35,013 bases of DNA from Bacteroidales bacterium. GTDB taxonomy: Bacteria; Bacteroidota; Bacteroidia; Bacteroidales; JAFGXI01. Where the stretch lies: the NCBI GenBank assembly GCA_016936665.1, contig JAFGXI010000019.1:1-35013 (forward strand), read 5' to 3'. Made by a program: the position numbers and the translations under genes. Every line of letters begins with the position of its first letter. The stretch's first letter is position 1. Positions 17,356 to 25,604 of this stretch are shown piece after piece. The notes beneath the pieces were generated by a model. That model was not told where the DNA came from. It made no database searches and was given only the letters and a program-made list of their open reading frames with translations.

Positions 17356-19015
17356 CCCCGATTACTACAATATCGTCAATCGCATTATAATTGCCTCTCC
17401 AGTCGATATATGTTTGCTCCAAAATACGGTGTTGTTCAGGCATTTTTAAATGTGCATTTTGTTCGATGAGTGCTTTAAATGTTTTACTCTTAAATTTATC
17501 TTTGCTCTCACCTCCTATCTGATCGGCAAACCCATCTGAAAAAAGATAAATCTGATCTCCTTTTTGAACTCTCATAACTTGATTGGTAAACGGCGTTTCT
17601 TTTCGATGAATTCCAACGGGCATTCTGTCTGCTTTCAGTTCAGTCATCTGGCCATTTCTAATTATTAAAAGAGGATTGTGAGCTCCGGCATATTGCATCT
17701 CCATCGTTTCTGTATTTATCACGCAAACAGCCATATCCATTCCATCTTTTTGCTCTCCCGTTTTTCCGGTTTGCTTCAAGGATGTTTTAACTTGATTTCG
17801 CAAAATGTCTAAAATATAATTGGCTTGACGAACATCTGCTCTTCGAATAATGTCGTTAAGCGAGGCAATGCCTAACATACTCATAAATGCGCCCGGAACG
17901 CCATGCCCAGTGCAATCTACAGCGGCTAAAACAATATATTGATTAACTTTCTGAAGAAAATAAAAATCACCACTGACAATATCGCGCGGTCGAAAATAAA
18001 TAAAATGATCATCGAACAATTTCTCAAACATTTCGGCTTCTGGTAAAGCGGCTCTTTGTATTTTACTGGCATATTCGATGCTATGTGTTATGGCATCGTT
18101 TTGTTTTTCAATTTGATCATTTTGTATTTTTAAACGCTTGCTGAGCCTTCGTTTCGAAATCATTAATACAAAAACAACGATTCCTAAAACAGCAAATACA
18201 ACAAGGCCGATAACGAGCAACATCGTTAACTTTTTTTGCATTTCTAGCTCTGTTGCCTTGTCTTTAAGTTGATATTCTTTGAGTAATTTCTGAAAATTAA
18301 GAGACGATATTTGTTGTTGCTTTCTCAAAGTGTCTTCCTCAAGAATATCGATAGTTACCTCCGAACGTTCAAGCTCACGACTAACCGTATCGAGCACTAC
18401 TTTAGCGGTATTTAGTTGTTGCTTTGTTTTATTTACAATTTGCTTTTGGTTGACGACTTCTTTTTTATACAAATCGATTTGAGAGTTAAGCACCCCTTCG
18501 TTCATCAGCATAATGGCTTTCAGATAGTCCGACAGACCTTTATAATCTTTGTTTTTTTCACTAACAATAATTAATGCATTGTAGCCAGCCCTTATCAAAC
18601 CCTCGTCTTTAATAGACTTCGCCAAGTTTAAACTGTTTTCGAAATAACCTTGTGCTTTTTTATCTTTTTCTAATCGTAAGCATGTGCTACCCAAATTGAA
18701 GTATGCTTCCGATAGCGCTTCGGTTTCAATAGATTCTTTTCTTAACTCAAGTTCTTTCTCGAAGTAACCAATAGACTTATTATAATTTCCTTTTTGATAG
18801 TAGATTTTAGCCATGTTTCCATAGACATCGGCTAAAGTTGGTATATGATTTTCTTTTTTTGCTTGTTTTTCTAAGTCTTTCATGTAATCTAAAGCAGCAT
18901 CGTATGCCTTAGACAACATTAAAGAGTCCAGCTTATTTTGATCTAAATCAACAGCGAAAAAATCTGATACTAACAATACCGATAGCATTGTTAGTAAGTA
19001 AATACGTAGTGTCAT
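17345..19015 (-). CDS. TPR and SpoIIE-type PP2C phosphatase, membrane sensor
   Basis: The 556-residue protein has a signal peptide (about 1-22), periplasmic TPR repeats (about 30-170), a long coiled coil (about 185-262), a membrane helix (about 263-287) and a cytoplasmic SpoIIE serine phosphatase domain (about 310-556). Metal-binding motifs are intact: RDIVSGDFYF, AAVDCTGHGVPGAFMSMLG, DGMDMAVCV and LFSDGFADQIGG. Family members dephosphorylate anti-sigma-factor antagonists or other Ser/Thr phosphoproteins. No anti-sigma kinase or STAS gene is visible here, so the substrate is unknown. It lies 53 nt downstream of a sigma factor gene on the same strand, which makes a link to sigma control attractive but unproven. 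The layout mirrors the TPR-LytS kinase at 1726-3693 with a different output domain. Confidence 0.9.
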   Translation of the reverse strand: MTLRIYLLTMLSVLLVSDFFAVDLDQNKLDSLMLSKAYDAALDYMKDLEKQAKKENHIPTLADVYGNMAKIYYQKGNYNKSIGYFEKELELRKESIETEALSEAYFNLGSTCLRLEKDKKAQGYFENSLNLAKSIKDEGLIRAGYNALIIVSEKNKDYKGLSDYLKAIMLMNEGVLNSQIDLYKKEVVNQKQIVNKTKQQLNTAKVVLDTVSRELERSEVTIDILEEDTLRKQQQISSLNFQKLLKEYQLKDKATELEMQKKLTMLLVIGLVVFAVLGIVVFVLMISKRRLSKRLKIQNDQIEKQNDAITHSIEYASKIQRAALPEAEMFEKLFDDHFIYFRPRDIVSGDFYFLQKVNQYIVLAAVDCTGHGVPGAFMSMLGIASLNDIIRRADVRQANYILDILRNQVKTSLKQTGKTGEQKDGMDMAVCVINTETMEMQYAGAHNPLLIIRNGQMTELKADRMPVGIHRKETPFTNQVMRVQKGDQIYLFSDGFADQIGGESKDKFKSKTFKALIEQNAHLKMPEQHRILEQTYIDWRGNYNAIDDIVVIGVKL

Positions 19016-19068
19016 TTAATAGCCCTTTTTCAGTAATGCTACAAATTACGCAATTACACAGAATTAGT

Positions 19069-19668
19069 TTATATCTTTTCCGACTTTTTCTCGAGAATAT
19101 TCAGTAATAATTCTCTAGCTCTAAATAATTGTGCTTTTACCGTGCCCAACGGCAATTCCATTTCTTGAGAAATTTCCTCGTATGAATACTCTTTAAAATA
19201 TCTTAACTCTATCAAACTTCTATAGCGTGGCTTTAAAGTTTTTACCACAGAACGCATAATATCTACTTTCTGATTCTTAATTATTGTTTCCTCCGGCGTT
19301 AGGCCAACATCAGGCACTGCAGGCTGATATTCGTTACCCTCATCGTCGGTTCTGTCGAGCGATACAGTGATACCTCGTTTTTTTCGAAGAAAATCAATAC
19401 TATTGTTCGTTGCTATCTTAAACAGCCAAGTGCTAAAAGCAAATTGGGGTGAATACTGATCGATATTTTTAAAGGCTTTACCAAATGCTTCAATAGTTAA
19501 ATCATCGGCATCGTCGAAGTTGTTCACCATTTTTAAAACCATATAATAAATGGAATCTTTATATCTCGACATCAAAGAAGCATATGCTTTTTGATCGCCT
19601 TCGCGAGCTTTAAGAACTAATTGATAATCTTTTTGCGCTTTCTCAGATAAGTTTGGGTAGTCTACCAT
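19069..19668 (-). CDS. ECF-like RNA polymerase sigma factor
   Basis: The 199-residue protein carries sigma region 2 (about 30-95: DSIYYMVLKMVNNFDDADDL, FSTWLFKIATNNSIDFLRKK) and region 4 (about 130-190: LKPRYRSLIELRYFKEYSYE, then EELPLGTVK-type helix-turn-helix LPLGTVKAQLFRARELL). Regions 1 and 3 are absent, which places it in the ECF group. The ATG at 19668 starts with MVDYPNLSEKAQKDYQ; a longer reading from 19755 would lie inside the glycosyltransferase gene. Its start overlaps the upstream stop by 7 nt (ATGGTAG), so it is translationally coupled to the glycosyltransferase. No anti-sigma gene follows. The next gene is a SpoIIE-type phosphatase. Confidence 0.92.
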   Translation of the reverse strand: MVDYPNLSEKAQKDYQLVLKAREGDQKAYASLMSRYKDSIYYMVLKMVNNFDDADDLTIEAFGKAFKNIDQYSPQFAFSTWLFKIATNNSIDFLRKKRGITVSLDRTDDEGNEYQPAVPDVGLTPEETIIKNQKVDIMRSVVKTLKPRYRSLIELRYFKEYSYEEISQEMELPLGTVKAQLFRARELLLNILEKKSEKI

Positions 19669-20798
19669 TTTCGATTTTGAGTTTTTAGGTAATCCAAATA
19701 TAAAAAGAAATTTAAGATTGGTGTGAGAAAATCTAAAACATTTGCGAGATACCACAAGTCCTTTTCATTAACCTTTTTGGCCGATAACAACATAATTAGT
19801 ATCTGCGAAACTAACTTAAAACCTGCTAATCCAATAAATATCAAATTATTATAGTACAATGGGATTAAGAAAAGAAACAAAACCCAAAACATTTCTCGAC
19901 TCCATATCTCGCAAAATAATAATGCTTGGTGTCTAGACCTGTATAAATTAAAGGTCGATAAATGCCTTTCTTTTTGGCGAAACCAAAACTTGAAAGTGCT
20001 TTCTGGCTTCGAATACATAAAACTAGCTTCGTCTAAAACAACAGAAGCTTGGTGATTTTTAGATATCTCGTTAATAAACAAATCATCATCGCCCGATGGT
20101 AAATGTGCATGAGATGCTAAGCCTTTATTTTCGATAAAAAGCGACTTTTTATATGCCAAATTTCGACCCACACCCATATAGGTTAACCCGGTTTTAGCCA
20201 TCGAAATATACTGCATCGCTATATTTAAAGTGTCGAAACGTATCCATCGATTTAAAAATGATTTTTCTGGAGAATACGGTCCATAACCTAAAACGATATC
20301 TGCCTTTGTAAATCCTTGTGCCATCGTTTCAATCCAATAATCAGTCTTAGGATAGCAATCGGCGTCTGTGAGTAAAACATAGTCGTATTGAGCTGCTTTT
20401 ATGCCAAGTGTAATCGCCAATTTTTTTCCATGGTCAATTTTGCCTGTATTTTTAATAAAAGTAGTTCTCAAATGTGAGTGTTGCTTTTTTAACGCTTCCA
20501 GAACATCTTCGGTATCATCCTCCGATCTATCGTTGATGACGATTACTTCGAACTTCGAATATTTCTGTCTTAAAATTAAAGGCAAGTATGCTTGCAAATT
20601 TTCCGATTCGTTATGAGCTGCAATAATGACAGAAATAGGTTCTTGAAAATGTTCTTGATGCTCGTTTTTAGGTTTAATGATGAATCTGATATAAAAAAAG
20701 AAATAATAAAAAAGTTGAATACTTGTCACAAAAACAAAAGTTATCAAAAGGAGCAATTCAATAGACTGTGTAATTCGAAAAAAGTTGAATAACTCCAT
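19662..20798 (-). CDS. Membrane-bound family 2 glycosyltransferase
   Basis: The 378-residue protein has an N-terminal membrane helix (about 14-38), a GT-A fold glycosyltransferase domain (about 53-280) and C-terminal hydrophobic segments (about 300-375). The GT2 motifs are PISVIIAAHNESENL, VINDRSEDDT, the metal-binding DAD in LLTDADCYP (145-147) and SGDDDLFINE, which supplies the later acidic/base residues. GT2 enzymes of this layout add sugars on the cytoplasmic face to lipid-linked or envelope glycans; the donor and acceptor are not visible. It lies 9 nt after the HAD gene and overlaps the sigma factor gene, so the three form one tight operon. Confidence 0.9.
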   Translation of the reverse strand: MELFNFFRITQSIELLLLITFVFVTSIQLFYYFFFYIRFIIKPKNEHQEHFQEPISVIIAAHNESENLQAYLPLILRQKYSKFEVIVINDRSEDDTEDVLEALKKQHSHLRTTFIKNTGKIDHGKKLAITLGIKAAQYDYVLLTDADCYPKTDYWIETMAQGFTKADIVLGYGPYSPEKSFLNRWIRFDTLNIAMQYISMAKTGLTYMGVGRNLAYKKSLFIENKGLASHAHLPSGDDDLFINEISKNHQASVVLDEASFMYSKPESTFKFWFRQKERHLSTFNLYRSRHQALLFCEIWSREMFWVLFLFLIPLYYNNLIFIGLAGFKLVSQILIMLLSAKKVNEKDLWYLANVLDFLTPILNFFLYLDYLKTQNRKW

Positions 20799-20807
20799 AA
20801 TATCCTT

Positions 20808-21266
20808 TTATTGGCGAAGCGTAGCCTCAAGTGATTTTGGGTTTAAAAAAAGAGCTAAAGCCGCATCGATGGAAGGCACAAGAATATCGACATACGGCAA
20901 TATCGCAGGATGAATACCTTCGTCTTGCAAGGTTGCTATGGATAAACTCGCATTTTCGAAGGTTCCAATATCGATTCTCGCATTCCCTATAGCTACCGTT
21001 GAATTTTTATCGAACTGTTGCATTACGATAGCTTTTTCGGTACTATTTTTTGCTATGTATGCTTCTAAACCTAGTTCTTGCGCACGTTCAATGGCATTGC
21101 CTCGAATGTCACCGGAAATTAAAACCAAACGGAGGCCTAACTTCTTAAGTTCGTCCAATAATTTAAGCGTCGATGAAGCTATTTTTCCATGGACAGCCAA
21201 AGTACCATTTAAATCTAAAACGATAGTAGAAATTTGATAAGTTCGTTCTGCAGTCTGAATTTCCAT
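20808..21266 (-). CDS. HAD-superfamily protein, soluble P-type-ATPase-like (COG4087 type)
   Basis: The 152-residue protein is a minimal HAD fold with no cap domain. Motif I is VLDLNGTLAVHGK (nucleophile Asp18), motif II is LISGD, and motif III/IV is IGNARIDIGTF. In motif I the usual second Asp of DxD phosphatases is Asn20, and DxNGT resembles the DKTGT of P-type ATPases more than phosphatases. COG4087 proteins share this start and a DALxLxLNPKxxxATLR-like end, here DAALALFLNPKSLEATLR. Substrate is unknown; ATP hydrolysis or phosphatase activity is inferred from family. It is the first gene of the minus-strand operon, sharing a 132-bp divergent promoter region with dut. Confidence 0.8.
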   Translation of the reverse strand: MEIQTAERTYQISTIVLDLNGTLAVHGKIASSTLKLLDELKKLGLRLVLISGDIRGNAIERAQELGLEAYIAKNSTEKAIVMQQFDKNSTVAIGNARIDIGTFENASLSIATLQDEGIHPAILPYVDILVPSIDAALALFLNPKSLEATLRQ

Positions 21267-21289
21267 TTTGGCATCTTAACAATCTTTAG

Positions 21290-21297
21290 CAAAAGTA
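21290..21297 (-). promoter_or_regulatory. Possible -7 element of the HAD-glycosyltransferase-sigma operon
   Basis: On the minus strand TACTTTTG fits TAnnTTTG, 23 nt before the HAD start codon. A TTTG lies upstream but at about 27 nt rather than 19-21, so the match is partial. Confidence 0.35.
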
Positions 21298-21318
21298 AAG
21301 AAAGCTTTTAAGATAGCC

Positions 21319-21351
21319 TTTACTCAAATAAGATTATTCTACTTATATTTG
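21319..21351 (+). promoter_or_regulatory. Bacteroidota-type promoter of dut
   Basis: TATATTTG (21344-21351) is an exact -7 match, preceded at a 21-nt spacer by TTTA (21319-21322), a 3-of-4 match to the -33 TTTG. The start codon follows 47 nt later. It probably drives dut and perhaps the genes behind it. Confidence 0.5.
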
Positions 21352-21398
21352 CTTTTTGTAGTTGCCTAGCCACAGGTAATATAATAAGGAATATCGAT

Positions 21399-21830
21399 AT
21401 GCAAATAAAAATTATAAATCGCTCTAAACACAGCTTACCAGCATACGAAACAGCGCTTTCGGCAGGAATGGATCTCCGAGCTAACATAGACGAACCCATT
21501 GTATTAAAACCATTACAAAGAGCTTTGGTGAAAACCGGATTATTTATACAACTTCCCGAAGGTTACGAAGCACAAATACGCCCAAGAAGCGGCTTAGCTT
21601 TTAAACATGGTCTATCTATCGTAAATGCTCCCGGAACCATTGATGCAGATTATAGAGGCGAAATTGGCGTATTGTTGGTTAACTTATCAAACGACGATTT
21701 TACTGTAAACGATGGTGAACGAATTTGCCAAATGGTTATTGCAAAACACGAGACAGCAGAATGGATACCTGTCGACTTGCTCGACGAAACAGACCGTGGT
21801 GCCGGTGGCTTTGGGCACACTGGTAAATAA
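21399..21830 (+). CDS. dut: dUTP diphosphatase (dUTPase)
   Basis: The 143-residue protein hydrolyses dUTP to dUMP and diphosphate, which keeps uracil out of DNA and supplies the dTMP precursor. All five trimeric-dUTPase motifs are present in order: SAGMDLRA (I), RPRSGLA (II), [15 protein letters not shown] (III), GERICQMV (IV) and the glycine-rich tail [11 protein letters not shown] (V). The catalytic Asp is in motif III. Length and motif spacing are those of a complete homotrimeric enzyme. It heads a plus-strand run with a sugar nucleotidyltransferase, TPR lipoprotein and DUF4292 protein, an order I recall from other Bacteroidota. Confidence 0.98.
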   Translation: MQIKIINRSKHSLPAYETALSAGMDLRANIDEPIVLKPLQRALVKTGLFIQLPEGYEAQIRPRSGLAFKHGLSIVNAPGTIDADYRGEIGVLLVNLSNDDFTVNDGERICQMVIAKHETAEWIPVDLLDETDRGAGGFGHTGK

Positions 21831-21937
21831 TTTGGTTCGGTTATTGAAATTATACATACAAATCTTCATCCTTTGAATATTATAACAAATTCGACAATAT
21901 GTGCCAATAACATATTTTGTTACAAAAAAATAAACAA

Positions 21938-22951
21938 ATGAAAATAATTGTTCCTATGGCCGGCATGGGTAAACGCATGCGACCTCACACGCTTACAATA
22001 CCAAAACCACTAATCCCAATTGCTGGCAAACCAATTGTTCAACGCTTAGTCGAAGAAATTGCTAAAGTTAGTGCTTCAAAAATTGAAGAAATAGCTTTTA
22101 TCATTGGTGATTTTGGCGACGAAGTGGAACAACAGCTTATAGGGATTGCTCAAAAATTAGGCGCAGTTGGAAAGATTTATTATCAAGAAGAAGCTTTAGG
22201 AACAGCTCATGCTATATACTGTGCCGAGCCATCGTTAAACGGTGAAGTTGTTGTGGCCTTTGCAGACACCCTTTTTAAAGCCGATTTTAAAATTGACAAT
22301 TCTACCGAAGCGAGTATTTGGGTTCAAAAAGTAGCCGATCCTAGCGCATTCGGAGTTGTTAAAGTAAACGATCAAAATATTATAACCGATTTTATCGAAA
22401 AACCTCAAAGTTTTGTGTCGAACCTTGCCATTATTGGGATTTACTATTTTAAGCAAGCCGAAGTTCTTAGAAAAGAATTAAAATATTTGATAGACAATGA
22501 AGTGCGTGTTAATGGTGAATACCAGTTAACAGATGCATTGGAAAACATGAAAAACAATGGTGTTCAATTTGTTCCGGGCGAAATTATTGAATGGATGGAC
22601 TGCGGAAACAAAGATGCTACAGTTCATACCAACCAAAGAATTTTAGAATATCATAAAGACGACGAGCTTATTTCTTCGACAGCAAAAATTGAAAATTCTA
22701 TTATCATTCCCCCATGTTTTGTTGGAGAAAACGTTACCATTAAAGATGCAATAATTGGCCCGCATGTTTCTATCGGCCGAAACTCAACTGTAGAGCGCGC
22801 CATTGTTAGCAATAGTATTGTGCAACAAAATGCTATGCTGAAATCCATCACCATTACCAATTCTATGATTGGCAATCATGCCTACGTAAAAGACGTTACT
22901 GTAGAAATTAATGTGGGCGACTTCACGCAAATCGATTTTGATATTCATTAA
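21938..22951 (+). CDS. Sugar-phosphate nucleotidyltransferase with hexapeptide repeats
   Basis: The 337-residue enzyme has an N-terminal NTP-transferase domain (1-235) with the signature PMAGMGKRMRPHTLTIPKPL, nucleotide/metal-contact AFADTLFKAD, and VNGEYQLTDAL. A C-terminal left-handed beta-helix (about 245-325) shows hexapeptide repeats such as IIIPPCFVGENVTIKDAIIG. It should make an NDP-sugar from a sugar 1-phosphate for envelope polysaccharide. Glucose-1-phosphate thymidylyltransferase or mannose-1-phosphate guanylyltransferase type are equally possible. I chose the ATG at 21938, which begins directly with strand one (MKIIVPMAG); a TTG 21 nt earlier adds nothing family-like. The downstream TPR gene is in the same frame beyond the TAA. 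Confidence 0.9.
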   Translation: MKIIVPMAGMGKRMRPHTLTIPKPLIPIAGKPIVQRLVEEIAKVSASKIEEIAFIIGDFGDEVEQQLIGIAQKLGAVGKIYYQEEALGTAHAIYCAEPSLNGEVVVAFADTLFKADFKIDNSTEASIWVQKVADPSAFGVVKVNDQNIITDFIEKPQSFVSNLAIIGIYYFKQAEVLRKELKYLIDNEVRVNGEYQLTDALENMKNNGVQFVPGEIIEWMDCGNKDATVHTNQRILEYHKDDELISSTAKIENSIIIPPCFVGENVTIKDAIIGPHVSIGRNSTVERAIVSNSIVQQNAMLKSITITNSMIGNHAYVKDVTVEINVGDFTQIDFDIH

Positions 22952-23023
22952 TTAAGAAAAACTAAGCTTATCGCATCATTTAAAAGATATAATTCATTTA
23001 TAAAACCGGTTTTAGTAACAACT

Positions 23024-24742
23024 TTGTTTTATTTGCTAAGCATTTTTGTGCTTAGTAGTTGTGCCGTTAAAAGAAATAAAGGTAGCATAAACACCGGCAA
23101 AGACGTTCAAAAAGAACGTCAAAGAATGGAATCTCGATACGCTTTCTTCGAAGCTCAAAAGCAAAAGATGCTTGGTAATCTGAAAGAAGCAGGAGCCTAC
23201 TATCTGAAATCGATCGAAATGGATCCAACAAACGATGCGGCCTATTATGAATTTTCCATCATACTAAGTGTTGTAAACGATCTGAAAGCAGCAGAGTCTT
23301 ATGCTCAAAAGGCTTATGATATTGACCCAAACAACAAATGGTATCAAGCACAACTTATCACAATAATAAAAGCAAAGGGCGATCTTAAAAAAGCGGTCTT
23401 ACTAATTGAGGATTTGTTAAAAAAACACCCCGATGATTACAATAGCTATATAGAACTCAACGATACCTATCTCAAACTAAATTTGCCCGAAAAAGCCTTG
23501 AATACGCTCGAACGTTTTGAAGAAAAATTTGGTTATTCCGATGCGTTGATGAGCGAGAAAAACAGAATTCACATTGCTAGAGGCGATTATGCATCTGCGC
23601 GATTAGAAGTACAAAAATTGATTAAAATGGATCCGGAGAATATGAGTAACTTTATCATCTTAGCCGACCTTTATGCCGAAGATAATCAATTAGAAAAAGC
23701 TTTCGATATTTACCTTGATATATTAAAATCTGATCCCGATAATGGACAAGTCCATTTATCATTGTCTGACTATTATAATCTAAAAGGACAAAACGAATTA
23801 GCATTCGAGGAACTTAAAAAAGCTTATCAATCGGAAGATATTGAACTCGATTTTAAAATCAATATTCTCATTAAATATATCAGCTTGAAAGACCCTACTA
23901 ATGAGGAAAAAAAACATACTTATGAGCTGATTAATATTTTACTGCAAAACGATCCGGATAATATACGAATTCATACTTTATACTCCGATATTTTAGTGAA
24001 AGACAAACAATACGAAGAAGCTCAAAAAGAATTGGAATCGATTGTGATTAAAAGTCCGGAGAATTATTTGGTGTGGGAGCAAATTTTATTTGTAGATAAT
24101 CAGTTGGGCGATTATACAAAGCTTAACGATCATGCTGTGAAAATGCTTGAATATTTTCCCAACAAAGCCTACGCTTATTTCTTTGCAGGACTATCATCGT
24201 ATCAGATTTACCAATATAAAAATGCTGTAGATTACGCTACCGAAGGTTTAAATTATGCTCTAGACGATACTCTTTTACGCTCTCAGTTTTATGCCATCTT
24301 GGGCGATGCTTACCATCGATTAAATGACTCCAAAGCCTCTGATGAGGCATTCGATGCCTCGTTAAAGCTGAACCCAAACAATAATTATATTCTGAACAAC
24401 TATGCCTATTTTTTAGCTTTACGTAGTGAAGATCTCGACAAAGCAGAAAAAATGATTACCACCTGCGTAGAACTTGCTCCAAATAATTGGAATTACTTCG
24501 ATACATACGCTTGGGTAATGTTCAAAAAGAAACATTATAAAAAAGCTTTAGAACTTATAGAACAAGCATATGAGCAAGGCGGAAAAGAAAGCCCAGTAGT
24601 TGTTGAGCATTATGGAGATATCCTATTTTTTAATGCGCAAACCACTGATGCGCTCAATAAATGGAAAGAAGCTATGTCTAAAGGCAAAGGCTCCGACGTA
24701 CTAGAAGAAAAAATAAAACAAGAGAAGTGGATAGAAGAATGA
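23024..24742 (+). CDS. TPR-repeat outer membrane lipoprotein
   Basis: This protein of about 572 residues has a lipobox VLSSC (Cys13 from the TTG start) followed by many TPR units through the whole length (for example AYYEFSIILSVVNDLKAAES, YAYFFAGLSSYQIYQYKNAV). The start is uncertain. The only standard start codon before the lipobox is TTG at 23024, which yields a signal peptide with no basic N-region. The frame is open upstream to the previous gene's TAA and would encode a lysine-rich leader (KTKLIASFKRYNSFIKPV), but without ATG, GTG or TTG. TPR lipoproteins next to DUF4292 are common in Bacteroidota, and a scaffold role at the outer membrane is likely. The stop TGA lies 4 nt before the next ATG. 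Confidence 0.82.
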   Translation: MFYLLSIFVLSSCAVKRNKGSINTGKDVQKERQRMESRYAFFEAQKQKMLGNLKEAGAYYLKSIEMDPTNDAAYYEFSIILSVVNDLKAAESYAQKAYDIDPNNKWYQAQLITIIKAKGDLKKAVLLIEDLLKKHPDDYNSYIELNDTYLKLNLPEKALNTLERFEEKFGYSDALMSEKNRIHIARGDYASARLEVQKLIKMDPENMSNFIILADLYAEDNQLEKAFDIYLDILKSDPDNGQVHLSLSDYYNLKGQNELAFEELKKAYQSEDIELDFKINILIKYISLKDPTNEEKKHTYELINILLQNDPDNIRIHTLYSDILVKDKQYEEAQKELESIVIKSPENYLVWEQILFVDNQLGDYTKLNDHAVKMLEYFPNKAYAYFFAGLSSYQIYQYKNAVDYATEGLNYALDDTLLRSQFYAILGDAYHRLNDSKASDEAFDASLKLNPNNNYILNNYAYFLALRSEDLDKAEKMITTCVELAPNNWNYFDTYAWVMFKKKHYKKALELIEQAYEQGGKESPVVVEHYGDILFFNAQTTDALNKWKEAMSKGKGSDVLEEKIKQEKWIEE

Positions 24743-24746
24743 GTCT

Positions 24747-25604
24747 ATGAATTTTATTAAAATCGTAATAGTTTCAATAATAGTAATTGTTCAATTGGTG
24801 GGAAACTTGCTAAATGCTCAAGTTGATTCTACAGAACTTAAACGTTTTAAAGAGCGCCGATTAACCCGTCGTGTTCTGCAAAATGCTTTAGATTATAACT
24901 CTATAAGCTATAAAATTGATGCGAAAATCAACACCGGAGAAAAATCGTATAACCTAAATATTATATTTAGAAACGCAAAAGACAGCGTCATATGGATTAA
25001 TGCCAATCATAATACAGGAATTCCTGTGGCTCGCTTTTTAATTGATAAAGACTCAACTCGTTTTTTAAACAGAATCGATAATAAGTATTTGCTATCAACC
25101 AACGATGAACTCAAAAATCTATTAAATTACGATCTCGATTTCGAAATGATTCAATCGATATTTACGGCTGGTTTACTTAATCCTGAACCCGAAAAAGATC
25201 CTGTTCAAGTCTTTAGTCGTTATAATGTTTATCGTATCGATTCTTGTTATGTAATGCAGAACATTAAAAAGAAAAAGTTGGAGCGCCTTACAAAAAAAAA
25301 TAAAATTGATGAGTATTTTCTACACCAAGTAACTATAAATGAGCAATTTATAATCACCGGTTTAAAGGTTGAAGACAATGTCAACTTACAAAAAATAGAA
25401 ATTTTCTATAAAGATTATACCGAGCTCGAAAATGGAAAAATGTTTCCACAAACCATTGAAATTATTGCACGCAACGAAAAGGGAACAACCACTATTAATT
25501 TAGAACTTAAAAAGATTAAAGTCGACCAAGACGATTTAGATTATCCTTTTAAAGTGCCAGAAAAATATACAGCGATAGATCTTCGCAAAACGGAGGAAAA
25601 TTAA
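24747..25604 (+). CDS. DUF4292 envelope protein
   Basis: The 285-residue protein has a hydrophobic N-terminus (1-25) ending LLNAQ and then a beta-rich body. Landmarks are ISYKIDAKIN, DSVIWINANHNTGIPVARFL, NKYLLSTNDELKNLLNYDLD and, near the end, DYPFKVPEKYTAIDL. This matches my memory of DUF4292 (PF14125), a Bacteroidota family whose body may adopt a LolA/LolB-like half-barrel; that fold is inference. Relatives I recall are lipoproteins, but here no Cys follows the hydrophobic segment, so the protein should be soluble periplasmic or held by an uncleaved anchor. It is 4 nt from the TPR gene and closely coupled to it. Its 3' end overlaps the convergent dehydrogenase gene by 4 nt. Confidence 0.8.
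   Translation: MNFIKIVIVSIIVIVQLVGNLLNAQVDSTELKRFKERRLTRRVLQNALDYNSISYKIDAKINTGEKSYNLNIIFRNAKDSVIWINANHNTGIPVARFLIDKDSTRFLNRIDNKYLLSTNDELKNLLNYDLDFEMIQSIFTAGLLNPEPEKDPVQVFSRYNVYRIDSCYVMQNIKKKKLERLTKKNKIDEYFLHQVTINEQFIITGLKVEDNVNLQKIEIFYKDYTELENGKMFPQTIEIIARNEKGTTTINLELKKIKVDQDDLDYPFKVPEKYTAIDLRKTEEN

Noticed and set aside
19669..19755. Longer sigma factor start at 19755
   Set aside because: The extra 29 residues lie entirely inside the glycosyltransferase gene and do not resemble sigma sequence; the ATG at 19668 gives the usual length.
23024..24742. Tandem DNA repeat in the TPR gene
   Set aside because: The repetition is at protein level only (TPR helices); the DNA copies are too diverged to be a recent tandem expansion.
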